DNA of 64,000 nt from Halovivax limisalsi (GTDB lineage Archaea > Halobacteriota > Halobacteria > Halobacteriales > Natrialbaceae), in contig NZ_CP095757.1 of assembly GCF_023093535.1 (NCBI RefSeq), positions 620,001-684,000 of the forward strand, given 5' to 3'. Numbering within the stretch: position 1 is the first letter of the stretch; every line of letters starts with the position of its first letter. The translations under genes and the position numbers were made by a program. Under the pieces are notes generated by a model that searched no databases, was not told where the DNA came from, and worked only from the letters and a program-made list of their open reading frames with translations. Below are positions 36,143-45,592 of the stretch, one piece after another.

Positions 36143-37801
36143 TCACTCGGCCAGCCACTCGCTCGCCTGCGGTTCGTGCGGGTCCGTCGGTACTTCGACC
36201 AGCACCGGCTCGTCGCTCGCGACGGCGTCGGCGACGGCTTCGACGACCGCGTCCCGACTCTCGGCCCGCACGCCCGTCATGCCCATGCTTTCCGCGAGCG
36301 CGACGAAGTCGATGGGGGCGTCGGGCCAGCCGTAGGCGCTCTCGGCCAGGGCGTAGGAGCGTTCGGCCTCCTCGCTGATGATCGCGTAGTCCTCGTTGCG
36401 AAAGAGCACGACCGTGAGCGGCAGGTCGGCGGCGACGGCGGTGTGGATCTCGTGGACGGCCATCATGAACCCGCCGTCGCCCGCGATGGAGACGACGTCG
36501 GCGTCCGGGTTGGCGACCTGCGCGCCGATGGCCGAGGGGAGGCTGGTCCCCATGGTCGCCCACGACCCGGGGTTGACGTACGACCGCGGGCCGTAGGCGG
36601 GGAAGGCGTTGAGCCCCCAGACGCGCGAGCCGCCGGCGTCCGCGGCGACGATGGTCTCGCGGGGCAGGGCCTCGCGCACCGCTTCGAGCGCCGTCACGGA
36701 GGTGAGCGGGGCGTCGGTCACTCGCAGCCCGTCCACTCGCTCGTCGAAGTCCGCGCGGACGGCCCCGGCGCGTTCTGTGCCCGACGTCTCGTCGGTCCCC
36801 GTTGGGCCCGCGACGTCGCGGTCGGCGAGCGCCTCGCCGATGGCCGGGAGCGCCTCGGCGGCGTCGGCGAGCACGCTGACCGCCGGCTCGTAGCCCGTCC
36901 CCAGGTCGTCCGGATCGAGCGTGACGTGGACGAGCTCGTCGGGCACCTCGACCGACCAGGCGCGGGTCGCGACCGCGTCGAAGTTCGTCCCCACCGCGAG
37001 GGCGGCGTCGGCCTCGGCCAACAGCGAGAGCAGCGCGGGCGGGGCGCTGCCCGAGAGCGTCCCCGCCGAGAGCGGGTGGTCGGCCGGGATCGTCCCCTTC
37101 CCCTTGTAGGTGGTCACGACCGGCGCGTCCAACCGCGTTGCGACGGCTTCGAGGTCGACGCTCGCGTCGGCCGCACGCACGCCGCCGCCGGCGATCACGA
37201 CCGGCTCTGTGGCCTCGGCAAGCAGCTCCGCGGCGGCCGCGACGTCCGACTCGGCGGCGCCTGCGGGTCCGGCCCGCGAATACTCGGGCGCTCCGGCCAG
37301 CGCGACGTCCATCCCGAGGAAGTTCTTGGGAATGCCAACGCGGACCGGCCCCTTGGGGGCTGTCTCCGCGATCGCGACGGCCTCTTCCAGCGCGGCGATC
37401 GCTCCCTCGGGTCGCTCGACGAGGACGTTCTCCTTGACGACGTTGTCGTAGGTGTCAGGCGGCGTCTCGTGGATGCCCTCGCCGCCGCGAATCTCGGGGT
37501 CGGTCTCGACCGCGATGTGGATCAGCGGCGTGCAGTCGTTGTAGGCGTTCTTCAGCCCGTTCATCGCGTTCATGTCGCCGGGGCCGGGGACGACGACCGT
37601 CGCGGCGGTCCGCCCGCTGGTCTCGGCGTAGCCCCACGCCTGGTGGGAGACGGCGGTCTCGTGGCGCGCCATGACGAACTGGACGTCCTCGCGCCCGCCG
37701 ATCGCCTCGTTCAGCGGGAGCGTCTGCTTGCCCGGAATGCCGAAGACGGTGTCGATGCCGTTCGAAACGAGCGCATCGACCACCGCAGCGTCTACCTGCA
37801 T
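36143..37801 (-). CDS. acetolactate-synthase-like thiamin-diphosphate enzyme
   Basis: A 552-residue protein of the ThDP-enzyme fold: the N-terminal Pyr domain carries the cofactor-activating Glu (E48 in ARHETAVSHQAWGYAE), the middle domain resembles a FAD-type Rossmann fold, and the C-terminal PP domain has SIAGDGGFMMAVHEIHTA ... LFRNEDYAI. No small regulatory subunit lies nearby, so it may be a catabolic relative (acetolactate synthase, oxalyl-CoA or benzoylformate decarboxylase types) rather than the biosynthetic IlvB. It lies divergently from the HAD hydrolase at 37941. Confidence 0.88.
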   Translation of the reverse strand: MQVDAAVVDALVSNGIDTVFGIPGKQTLPLNEAIGGREDVQFVMARHETAVSHQAWGYAETSGRTAATVVVPGPGDMNAMNGLKNAYNDCTPLIHIAVETDPEIRGGEGIHETPPDTYDNVVKENVLVERPEGAIAALEEAVAIAETAPKGPVRVGIPKNFLGMDVALAGAPEYSRAGPAGAAESDVAAAAELLAEATEPVVIAGGGVRAADASVDLEAVATRLDAPVVTTYKGKGTIPADHPLSAGTLSGSAPPALLSLLAEADAALAVGTNFDAVATRAWSVEVPDELVHVTLDPDDLGTGYEPAVSVLADAAEALPAIGEALADRDVAGPTGTDETSGTERAGAVRADFDERVDGLRVTDAPLTSVTALEAVREALPRETIVAADAGGSRVWGLNAFPAYGPRSYVNPGSWATMGTSLPSAIGAQVANPDADVVSIAGDGGFMMAVHEIHTAVAADLPLTVVLFRNEDYAIISEEAERSYALAESAYGWPDAPIDFVALAESMGMTGVRAESRDAVVEAVADAVASDEPVLVEVPTDPHEPQASEWLAE

Positions 37802-37940
37802 GGACGGGCGTTCGCGCGGGCGCTATATCAACGACGGTGGTTTCGCGGTTGCCGGTGCCCGTCGCCCGTCGAGCAGCCGTCGAACCAACGAACAGTCACC
37901 GAATCCGAACGGTTTTGCCCGGCACATCCCCATTCCCCAC

Positions 37941-38621
37941 ATGGGCGCCGTCACGACCGTTCTATTCGACCTCGACGCCACGCTCTGTCACCAGCCGACG
38001 CCGTCGAGCGACCGCCTGGCGGCGGCGTTCGAGCGCGCCGGCGTCGAGCCGTTCTTCGAGGCGGCCGACTACCACCGCCTCGTCGACGAACTCGGGGGAA
38101 CGGGCAGCGATATCCGACGGCGCGAGACGTGTTTTCGACAACTCGCACGGGAGGCTGGCCGCGAGGAGGCGGTCGGCCTCCGGGTCGCCGACGCCTACCA
38201 GGCGGTGACCGACTACGCGGCCGTCGAGTTCCTCCCCGGCGCGACCGACGTTCTCGATCACCTCTCGGAACGCTACCGACTGGGGCTGGTCACCAACGGC
38301 GGCCCGGACACGCAGTCGGTGAAGATCGACGCGCTCGACGTTCGCGACTCCTTCGAGACCATCGTGCTGGCGGGCTACGAAACTGCTGCCAAGCCCGATC
38401 CGGAGCCGTTCGAACGCGCGCTGGCGGAGCTGGAGGCCGACCCCGACGAATCCGTCTACGTCGGCAACTCCCTGGATCACGACGTCGCCGGCGCATCGGC
38501 ATGTGGAATGCGGACGGTGTGGTATCCGAACGATTCAGCGAGGACGGCGCCGACGCCGGAACCGGATCACCGGATCGACGGATTGGCCGACCTGCTGGAC
38601 CCGCCGTGGGAGGGCGACTAA
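37941..38621 (+). CDS. HAD-superfamily hydrolase
   Basis: A 226-residue phosphatase. Motif I is LFDLDATLCH with the nucleophile D, motif II LVTNGGPD, the motif III Lys in ETAAKPDPEPFE, and motif IV VGNSLDHDVAGA. An alpha-helical cap separates them. Relatives act on phosphoglycolate, sugar phosphates or haloacids. Divergent from the ThDP enzyme; 140 bases between hold the promoters. Confidence 0.9.
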   Translation: MGAVTTVLFDLDATLCHQPTPSSDRLAAAFERAGVEPFFEAADYHRLVDELGGTGSDIRRRETCFRQLAREAGREEAVGLRVADAYQAVTDYAAVEFLPGATDVLDHLSERYRLGLVTNGGPDTQSVKIDALDVRDSFETIVLAGYETAAKPDPEPFERALAELEADPDESVYVGNSLDHDVAGASACGMRTVWYPNDSARTAPTPEPDHRIDGLADLLDPPWEGD

Positions 38622-38786
38622 TTGTTCCTGCGGTAACCCACTCGCCGTTGCAGTGCGGGTCGGTTCGACGCGGGGTGTTCTTCGGTTGTGTCTCCTCGTG
38701 GATGTCCTCGTTGACCCCCACCGAGTCGGTCCCGAAGGGATTCGCCACCGAGGTAATGCGTGTGCCCGGAGAACGAACGGACAGTG

Positions 38787-39878
38787 ATGGAAACCCAACT
38801 CGACCTGCGAGACCGTCCGCCGGCGGCATCCCGACGGGCACTCGTCGACGAACTGGACGCGGCGGACGAAGGGGACGCCGTCGACGTCGTTGCCGACCGG
38901 GACGTCGACGACCATCTGGTACGGTATCAACTCGACCGCGATCGACGCCTGAAGTGGACGTACGCGGACCCCGACGCGGAACCTCGGGAACTCCGGGTGA
39001 CCAAGGGCGAGCCGCTGGCCGACGACGAACTGGGGACGATCGACGTCCGCGACCTGAAACCCCAGCGGCGACACCAGGCCCTCCTCGCCATCGTCGACGA
39101 ACTCGGGGCCGACGAGGGGTTCGTCCTCGTCAACGATCACGACCCGAAGCCGCTGTACTACGAACTCACGTCGATGCACGGCGACGTGATCGACTGGACG
39201 TACCGCGACCGCGGCGGCGCCGACGGGTGGCGCGTCGAGGTCGTCAAGACCGCCGATTCGGACGCCGACGACACGGACGTCGTCACCCGATACGACGTCC
39301 GCGAGATCCCGAAGGCGGAGCGACACCCGACGATTCACCACCGGTACGGAATGCTCCCCGAAGGCGGGACGCTGGAACTGATCGCGCCCCACGAACCGCG
39401 GCCGCTTCGCCAGGAGTTTCGCCAGCGCTACGGCGACGCGTTTTCCTGGGTGGTGCTCGAGAACGAACCCGAGCGCTGTCGAGTCCACGTCACGAAGGGC
39501 GGCGATTCCGGCGATGCCGACGAATCGGACGATGCCGTGGGGACGAGCGCCGAACCGGAGGAGTCGGGGGTGGACGCGACGATCGAGGTCCGCGAGGAAC
39601 TGGACGTCCGAGACCTCCCGCCCGCAGCGCGCCACGAGCGGATCTTCGACGCGTACGCCGCCCTCGATGCGGGCGCGGGGTTCGTCCTGGTCAACGACCA
39701 CGATCCGAAACCGCTGTACCACCAGTTCGAGGCCGAGGCGGGTCCTGAATTCCGCTGGGAGTACCGCCAGCGCGAGCCCGGCGAGTTCAGGGTCGTGATC
39801 GGCAAGTCCGACGCGGTCGATACCCGGGCGAGTGCGAACCGAGACGTAGCGGGTGGGAGGCCCGAGCCCCCGTTCTAA
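38787..39878 (+). CDS. protein made of four tandem DUF2249 domains
   Basis: A 363-residue soluble protein with four repeats of the DUF2249 domain. Starts: LDLRDRPPAASRRALVDELD (about 5), IDVRDLKPQRRHQALLAIVD (about 83), YDVREIPKAERHPTIHHRYG (about 170) and LDVRDLPPAARHERIFDAYA (about 272). Domains 2 and 4 keep VNDHDPKPLYY/H; domain 3 has APHEPRPLRQE; domain 1 has only ADRDVDDHLVRYQL, so it has diverged most. DUF2249 is a TusA-like fold seen next to redox and nitrogen-oxide genes. ATG 38787 was taken over the GTG nine codons earlier. Confidence 0.85.
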   Translation: METQLDLRDRPPAASRRALVDELDAADEGDAVDVVADRDVDDHLVRYQLDRDRRLKWTYADPDAEPRELRVTKGEPLADDELGTIDVRDLKPQRRHQALLAIVDELGADEGFVLVNDHDPKPLYYELTSMHGDVIDWTYRDRGGADGWRVEVVKTADSDADDTDVVTRYDVREIPKAERHPTIHHRYGMLPEGGTLELIAPHEPRPLRQEFRQRYGDAFSWVVLENEPERCRVHVTKGGDSGDADESDDAVGTSAEPEESGVDATIEVREELDVRDLPPAARHERIFDAYAALDAGAGFVLVNDHDPKPLYHQFEAEAGPEFRWEYRQREPGEFRVVIGKSDAVDTRASANRDVAGGRPEPPF

Positions 39879-39880
39879 CC

Positions 39881-40195
39881 ATGTCCGGGACACCACCCGT
39901 CGCCGATCGCGGGGACGATCGCTCCGCCGCGGACTCGATCGCCATCACGTTCCACCCGCAAGAGTGGGTCGACTCGCCGGGCGAGGCCCACGACTGGGGC
40001 CGACGACAGCTGGTTCCCGCACCCGGCCGAGATCCCGCGACGTTCGTCGTCCCGCGAGCGGACGCCGCCGACGACGATGGCGAGCCGTTCCCCGACGAGT
40101 CCTACGAGGCGAACGCGCTCCGAGACCATCCGGCGGCCCCGGAGTGGGTCGCCGACTGGGATGGCCCGTACTACGTGACCGTGACCGATACCTGA
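39881..40195 (+). CDS. 104-residue soluble protein after the DUF2249 gene
   Basis: Starts two bases after the DUF2249 gene ends, so it is in the same operon. Acidic and aromatic, with FHPQEWVDSPGEAHDWGRRQ and APEWVADWDGPYYVTVTDT. No family or metal motif is certain. The tight spacing suggests a shared function with the DUF2249 protein. Confidence 0.65.
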   Translation: MSGTPPVADRGDDRSAADSIAITFHPQEWVDSPGEAHDWGRRQLVPAPGRDPATFVVPRADAADDDGEPFPDESYEANALRDHPAAPEWVADWDGPYYVTVTDT

Positions 40196-40213
40196 CGAAC
40201 GCTCCGCGAGGAG

Positions 40214-42394
40214 TCACCGCTCCCGTCCACGCCCGTGGATCGACTCGACGCCGACGGCGATCGTCCCGAGCAGGCCGACGGCCAGCGCGCCGAGCCGCAG
40301 CAGCGAGGAGAACGGCGTCTCCGCGCGAGTTCCCGTCCCCCGATCGCGTCCGTCGCCCGCAATCGCGCGAACGTCGAACCACTCGTCGACGTAGGTGCCG
40401 TCGAAGAGGCCGGTGACGCGGAGCCGCCAGCCGTCGGGGTCGGGGAGCGTCTGGACGGTCGAGTACGTCCCGTCGCCGTTCGCCCGCAGGTCCACGTTCA
40501 TCGTCGTGTCGTGCTCGGGATTGGTCGCGACCAGCCGGACCCCTCGGTCCGACCGGACGCGCTCGCCGTCTTGGACGGCGGCGACGTCGAAGACGATCGG
40601 CTCGCCCCGGTGAACCGTGAGGTTCCCGGCCGAGCGATCGCCGGGCGTCGCCGTCAACGAGAGATCGAGGTCGCCCGCGTCGCGTTCGAGCGTGGCCTCG
40701 CCGAACCCGCCGCCGGCGCCGGCCACCGCGGCCGTCGGCGCGCTCGTAATGAGTCCGGAGAGGACGACGACGAGGAGCAAGACGCCCGCCTCGACGCGAA
40801 CTGCGCGGACGAACGCGGAAACGGCCGCCGCGCCCTCGGCGCCGGACGCGTCGCCGGTACCGCCGTCGCTACGAACGTCGGCGGCGGGATCGAGCGCGCG
40901 GAGTACGGCCGTCAGGGACTCGTCGCCGGCCGGCGATTCGAGGCGGTGCAGGACAGCCATCCGCGAGAACCCGGCGAGCCCGAGCGCCAGGATAACGAGG
41001 ACGACTTTGGTCGAGAGCGCGACGCCGTAGAGCGACGCGACGATGGCGTCCACCGTCGGCGCGTGCCAGGCGGCCAGCAGGAAGCCCGTCGCCACGACGA
41101 GCGTCACGCCCGCCATGGCGAGGATGGAAAAGCGCCGGATCAGCGCGGCAGCCAGTCGGAATCGGTCGGTCGCGGGCGTCTCCGCGAGCACCGGCGGGAC
41201 CACGGTCGCGAGGACGACCAGCCCGCCGACCCAGACGCCGGCGCCGAGCACGTGGGCGGCGTCGACGGCCGTCCCCGACAGCCGGGCGACGGCGGTCGCG
41301 GAGTGGCTCGACCAGCTCACCGTCGCGAGAGCGAGCCCGCCCCCGACGACGCTCCCGGCGAGCCAGACCCGTCGCGACAGGCGTCGCGTCCGGATTCCCG
41401 ACTCACCGGTCGTGGCCACCCTCTCGATCCCACCCGGAACCCGCGCTCGAATCGGAACCAGGCCGTAGAGCGAGACGGTCAGGCCGACCGCGAGGGCGAT
41501 CGCGACGGCGAACTGGATCAGCCAGAGTCGCCCGAGCCCGGTTTCGAGAAAGCGGGTGAGCGACACGACCGACGCCCCGCCGAGCGCCGTCGCCTGGACG
41601 GCGCCGTAGGCGAGCGAGGCCGGCGCGAGCGCGAGCGCCGGGACGAGCAGGACGGTTCGCAGGCGGCGGTCGATCCGCGCGGACGTCGACCCGTCGCGAC
41701 CGAGGACGGGGTAGACGACGGTTCGAGCCGTCACCGGCACGCCGACGAGGGCGACGATCGCGAGGAGCAACAGTCCCTTCGCGCCGGCCTCGAACGGCGA
41801 GACCGAGGCATCGCCGTCGTCGGCCGTCGCGGCGGCGATGATCGCGTCGCGATCGATGGGGCCGTCGCCGACGGTGAAGAAGAACGAGCCGTCCGTGGTG
41901 TGGCCGTCGTCGGAGAGGATCTCCCACTCGACCGTGTACATACCCTCGGGCGCTGGCGCCCCGTCGTCCGCTTCGGCGAGGGGCACCCGCACGAGTCTCC
42001 GATCGTCCGCGTCGACGACGGCCGATCCGCTCACGACGTCGCCGTTCGGCCCGGTGACCTCGACCTCGGCCACCTGGATGCCGTCGCCGGAGAACGCGAG
42101 CGCGAGTTCCTCGGGCAGCGTTTCGACCTGTTCGCCGTTGCCCGGCGTCGTCTCGTCGAGGTAGGCGTGGGCCGCGACGGGCGCGGCGAGCAGTCCGCAG
42201 ACCAGGACGAACAGGCAGGCGAGCGCGACTATCTTTCCGAGCGGGGACGTGGCGCTGTCCCCTCTCGTCGCACCGCCCGCTTTCGTCGACGGATCGTCTC
42301 GTCGGCGCCCGGTCGCCGACGACTCGTCCCGTCGCGATTCGGCGCGCTCCGTGGGGCGGCCGGCGACGGTGTGAGACGAGTCGTCGGTGGGCAT
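40214..42394 (-). CDS. CopC-CopD copper transport fusion with extra C-terminal domain
   Basis: A 726-residue membrane protein. After a long hydrophilic leader and a signal or anchor helix, the CopC domain begins AHAYLDETTPGNGEQ with the copper-binding N-terminal His and has ILSDDGHTTDG as the second His site. The CopD part (about residues 180-520) has eight or more helices. A soluble outer domain near the end (EPIVFDVAAVQDGERV) looks like a FixH/YtkA-type sandwich, followed by a last helix. It should import or traffic copper across the membrane. It is cotranscribed with a beta-propeller lipoprotein, six bases upstream. Confidence 0.86.
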   Translation of the reverse strand: MPTDDSSHTVAGRPTERAESRRDESSATGRRRDDPSTKAGGATRGDSATSPLGKIVALACLFVLVCGLLAAPVAAHAYLDETTPGNGEQVETLPEELALAFSGDGIQVAEVEVTGPNGDVVSGSAVVDADDRRLVRVPLAEADDGAPAPEGMYTVEWEILSDDGHTTDGSFFFTVGDGPIDRDAIIAAATADDGDASVSPFEAGAKGLLLLAIVALVGVPVTARTVVYPVLGRDGSTSARIDRRLRTVLLVPALALAPASLAYGAVQATALGGASVVSLTRFLETGLGRLWLIQFAVAIALAVGLTVSLYGLVPIRARVPGGIERVATTGESGIRTRRLSRRVWLAGSVVGGGLALATVSWSSHSATAVARLSGTAVDAAHVLGAGVWVGGLVVLATVVPPVLAETPATDRFRLAAALIRRFSILAMAGVTLVVATGFLLAAWHAPTVDAIVASLYGVALSTKVVLVILALGLAGFSRMAVLHRLESPAGDESLTAVLRALDPAADVRSDGGTGDASGAEGAAAVSAFVRAVRVEAGVLLLVVVLSGLITSAPTAAVAGAGGGFGEATLERDAGDLDLSLTATPGDRSAGNLTVHRGEPIVFDVAAVQDGERVRSDRGVRLVATNPEHDTTMNVDLRANGDGTYSTVQTLPDPDGWRLRVTGLFDGTYVDEWFDVRAIAGDGRDRGTGTRAETPFSSLLRLGALAVGLLGTIAVGVESIHGRGRER

Positions 42395-42400
42395 CGTGGC

Positions 42401-43678
42401 TTACTCCCGCGGGATGTACTGGACTGTGTCGACGCCCTCGGCGACCTCGACGTTCGCGACCGTCTCCTGGGCCGCCATGTCGACGACGGCGACGGTGCCG
42501 TCCGCGCTCGCACCGCTGAAGAAGTAGCCGCCGCCGGTGACGCCGCCCCGGTGGAGGTGCTGTGCGCCTTCGGGGCGCTCGATGTCGCCGATGTCGACGG
42601 TTCCGACGACCTCCATCGCGTCGACGTCGATGATCGCCGAGTTCGAGTTCATCGTGTTCGCGGTGTAGGCGTAGAGCCCGTCGTCACCCTCGTAGAACGC
42701 GAGGTGGTCGGGGCCGCCGTCGATCTCGACGGTTCCGAGTTCGGCCGTCTCCTCGCTCGTCCCGTCGAAGAAGTGGACGGTGCCGTGATCGATGATCCCG
42801 AGCACCTCGTCGCTGTCGGGGTGGAACAGCGTGCCGCCGACGTCGAGTTGCTCGACGACTTCGTTCGTCTCGGGGTCGACGACCGCCGTCTTGCCGACGC
42901 CGCCGGAGCGTTCGAAGTACGCCAGGCCGTTCTGAGTGCTGTAGGCCTTCGAGTGCGTGCCGCCCTCGTCGCCGAGTTCGATGTGGTCAGTCCGCTCGTA
43001 GGCGTCCATATCGATGACCAGCGCGGCCGCGTCGTTGACGTTCGTCGCGTACCCCGTCGAGCCGAAGTCCGCGTGGTAGAGGAGCTTGCCGTGACCCTCG
43101 TTCTCGAGGCCGGATTGGACGACGGTCACGTCGTAGTTCTCGGTGTCGATGACGTAGAACGCCCCTTCGTCGTCGGCGTGGGCCCACATCTCCGTCTCCT
43201 TCGGGTGGTACATGTGGGTGCCGCCGGGGCCCATCCCGACCTCCTCGACGATCTCGCGCGTCTCGAGGTCGATGACGAGGACCTGTTCGAGACTGTCCTC
43301 GACGACGAACAGCTGCGAGCCGTCCGCCGTGCGAACCGCGTCGCCGTAGGAGTAGCCGTCGATACCGTCGGTGATCTCGTCGACGACCGCGCCCTCCTCC
43401 GGGTCGATCAGGGCGATCGAGTCGGGGCTGAACGCGTAGAGCAGTCCGTCGCTCCCGGGCGACGCCTCGCCATCGTCGCCGTCGGTTCCGTCGTCGCCAT
43501 CGCTCCCACCGTCGCTTTCGTTCCCGCCGGAACCGTCGCCTCCATCGCTGCCGTCGTCACCGTCGTCCGAACCGTCGCTTCCATCCTCGTCGCCTCCGGT
43601 GAGACAGCCGGCGAGTCCGATGGTGAGAGCGCTTCCCGTCGCCTGTACGAATCGACGCCGTCTGGCCGTCGGATCCAT
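42401..43678 (-). CDS. Tat lipoprotein with beta-propeller repeats
   Basis: A 425-residue protein. The signal is ARRRRFVQATGSALTIGLAGC with lipobox Cys, then a Gly-Asp-Ser-rich disordered spacer of about 45 residues (poly GSDG type). The rest is a propeller of seven or so repeats with D-x-E motifs such as VLVIDLETREIVEEV, FYVIDTENYDVTVV and TAVVDPETNEVVEQL, and it ends in VAEGVDTVQYIPRE. It may hold a metal or act as a sensor beside CopCD. It lacks the cytochrome c heme motif. The ATG used follows a TATA-like AAAATATAG on the minus strand, about 25-38 bases ahead. Confidence 0.82.
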   Translation of the reverse strand: MDPTARRRRFVQATGSALTIGLAGCLTGGDEDGSDGSDDGDDGSDGGDGSGGNESDGGSDGDDGTDGDDGEASPGSDGLLYAFSPDSIALIDPEEGAVVDEITDGIDGYSYGDAVRTADGSQLFVVEDSLEQVLVIDLETREIVEEVGMGPGGTHMYHPKETEMWAHADDEGAFYVIDTENYDVTVVQSGLENEGHGKLLYHADFGSTGYATNVNDAAALVIDMDAYERTDHIELGDEGGTHSKAYSTQNGLAYFERSGGVGKTAVVDPETNEVVEQLDVGGTLFHPDSDEVLGIIDHGTVHFFDGTSEETAELGTVEIDGGPDHLAFYEGDDGLYAYTANTMNSNSAIIDVDAMEVVGTVDIGDIERPEGAQHLHRGGVTGGGYFFSGASADGTVAVVDMAAQETVANVEVAEGVDTVQYIPRE

Positions 43679-43821
43679 GATCGTACAGTACGGCATTAGT
43701 TTAATCTATATTTTGGTTCGAAAATAGAAAACACGGAACGGTGGTGATACCGGCGCTGTACGGTCGATCTTCCGTCGAGAGTATCGTCGTTCGACTCTGC
43801 CGGTCGATCGTCGCGCCGCCG

Positions 43822-44349
43822 TCAGGAGCCGTCGGGCACGTCGTCGAGGACGTCGTCGACGAAGCGGGCGAAGCGGTCGGTGAGTCGCGCGGAGACCGTC
43901 GGCGTCACGACGTCCAGTAAGGTCTTCGTCCGCTCGGGGTCGACGAGCGACAGTTCGACGCGGTTGTGCTCGCCGTACTCCTTGCGGACGACGTCCTGGG
44001 AAACCAGGTGGGAGAGGTGATGTTCGATCGTACTCCGGGCGAGGTCGAGGTCGGCGGCGAGCGCCGCCGGCTCGGCAGTCCCCCGTTCGAGCAGGGCGAG
44101 GACGATCTCCCGGGCGGTCTCGCGTCGAAAGAGGGCGATCGTCGCGCGCTCGGATTCGTCGTACGTCGGCGGATAGTAGTGGGTTCGACCGTAGTACTCC
44201 CCGCGTTCGAGCGTCCCGTCGCGGAGCAACTGTCGGACGTGGTACTGGACCTGGCCGGGTGCGAGGTCGGATTCGCGGACGAGTTCGTTGAAGTGAATCC
44301 CCTGGTTTTCGTAGATATGCTTACGGAGTCGCGTTCGCGTTTCGGACAT
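43822..44349 (-). CDS. transcription regulator with two winged-helix domains
   Basis: A 175-residue protein. The first winged helix reads LRKHIYENQGIHFNELVRESD and then LAPGQVQYHVRQLLRDG; the second includes ETAREIVLALLERG, then LDLARSTIEHHLSHLVSQDVV. This tandem layout is common in haloarchaeal regulators. The ATG at 44349 was taken as the start (MSETRTRLRKHIYENQG). It lies upstream of the copper genes on the same strand and may control them; that link is only by position. Confidence 0.85.
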   Translation of the reverse strand: MSETRTRLRKHIYENQGIHFNELVRESDLAPGQVQYHVRQLLRDGTLERGEYYGRTHYYPPTYDESERATIALFRRETAREIVLALLERGTAEPAALAADLDLARSTIEHHLSHLVSQDVVRKEYGEHNRVELSLVDPERTKTLLDVVTPTVSARLTDRFARFVDDVLDDVPDGS

Positions 44350-44616
44350 GGTGGATGGAGGGCGACCGTTGATTTGGTTCGGCAAATTCGATATAGTAAC
44401 TGCTTTACCGTTCGTTCCCCAACTATCTACATCGAATGAAACCGCTCCGTCCACAAGTTCCTATCGATATTCGTTCCGGACCCGAATACAACGAACGAAA
44501 CCGGTGACGCCGTCGAGCGCCGGTCGGTCCGACCGGAGTGCGGGCGGTTCGGCCGCCGGGGCGAGGACGGGGCGGGCTGAACCCACGCGCGTCGTTTCCA
44601 GCCACCGACCACTCTC

Positions 44617-44958
44617 ATGATACCACCGCGATCACTCGCTCACGCCTGGATCCGCCCGGAACTCGCGCCGGTGCTCGTCGCGATCATCCTGGTAGCCGTG
44701 GCCGGGACGGTCGCGTTATTCGCGGTTGGCGTCGTCGCGTACAGTCGGCGCCGGACGTCCAGGTACCTGGTGATCGCCGGCGTGCTGGGCCTGCTGGTCG
44801 TTCGATCGATCGTCGGGCTGGGGACCGTCTTCGATCTGGTGCCGATGTCGATCCACCACCTCGTCGGCCACAGCGCCGACGTCCTGATCGCCGCCCTCGT
44901 CCTCTACACCGTCTATCGAAGCGGATCGAGGCAGAGCCAGTCCCGACTCGTCGAGTAG
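44617..44958 (+). CDS. small membrane protein, three helices
   Basis: A 113-residue protein with helices at about 17-42, 48-65 and 80-98, and His residues in SIHHLVGHSAD that could bind metal. It is divergent from the tandem winged-helix regulator, a pairing often seen in haloarchaea near copper or redox genes. No certain family name; it resembles the DUF7471 type. Confidence 0.75.
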   Translation: MIPPRSLAHAWIRPELAPVLVAIILVAVAGTVALFAVGVVAYSRRRTSRYLVIAGVLGLLVVRSIVGLGTVFDLVPMSIHHLVGHSADVLIAALVLYTVYRSGSRQSQSRLVE

Positions 44959-45086
44959 TCGGCGCCGGTTCGTCGAGCGAGTACCGCCGCGAACGGGCGT
45001 GCGCTGGAGGCGACGGGCCAACGGCGCGCGACGCGGCCGGATGGATACACTCAACACCCAGCGGGAAAAACGGTCTCGACCGACGG

Positions 45087-45515
45087 ATGTCTTCGCAATT
45101 CGACGCCGCCGGAACCGCGATACCGACGGCCACGCTCGTCGTACGGGGAATCGTCGCGACCGTCGTCGCGCTCGTCGCGAACGGCGTCATCCTGGGCGCC
45201 GTCCTCGCGACCGAACTGGTAGCGCCGATCGATCCGCTCTCGATCGGTCCGGTCGCCCTCTTTACGATCCTGGGCGTCGCTGGCGCGACGCTCGTCTTCG
45301 GGGTCCTGACGCGTCGCTCGGACCGGCCGAATCGAACGTTCCTGCTCCTCGCGGCCGCCGTCCTCGTCCTCTCGTTCGGCCCGGACCTCTGGCTGTGGCA
45401 GTCGGATCCGGCGGCGACGATGGGAGCCGTGGCCGTCCTCATGGTCATGCACGCCGTCGTCGCCGCGAGCAGCGTCGTCGCGCTGACCGATCGCTACTCG
45501 CCCATCGCGCGGTGA
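45087..45515 (+). CDS. four-helix membrane protein (DUF6069-like)
   Basis: A 142-residue integral membrane protein; four hydrophobic helices (about 19-43, 53-75, 84-101 and 109-132). VVRGIVATVVALVANGVI at the N-terminus and a DPLSIGPVALFTILGVAG loop recall the DUF6069 group. Follows the previous small membrane gene by about 130 bases. Role unknown. Confidence 0.75.
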   Translation: MSSQFDAAGTAIPTATLVVRGIVATVVALVANGVILGAVLATELVAPIDPLSIGPVALFTILGVAGATLVFGVLTRRSDRPNRTFLLLAAAVLVLSFGPDLWLWQSDPAATMGAVAVLMVMHAVVAASSVVALTDRYSPIAR

Positions 45516-45592
45516 TCGGTGGAGCCGCGTTCGACGATCCGCCACCGTCTCGATCGGTGTTCTCTCTGGCCGACGGCGGCGAGACGGACTGA

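Noticed and set aside
36125-39748. 1207-residue plus-strand frame across the acetolactate-synthase-like gene
   Set aside because: It runs through three real genes on both strands and is Arg- and Pro-rich; a chance frame.
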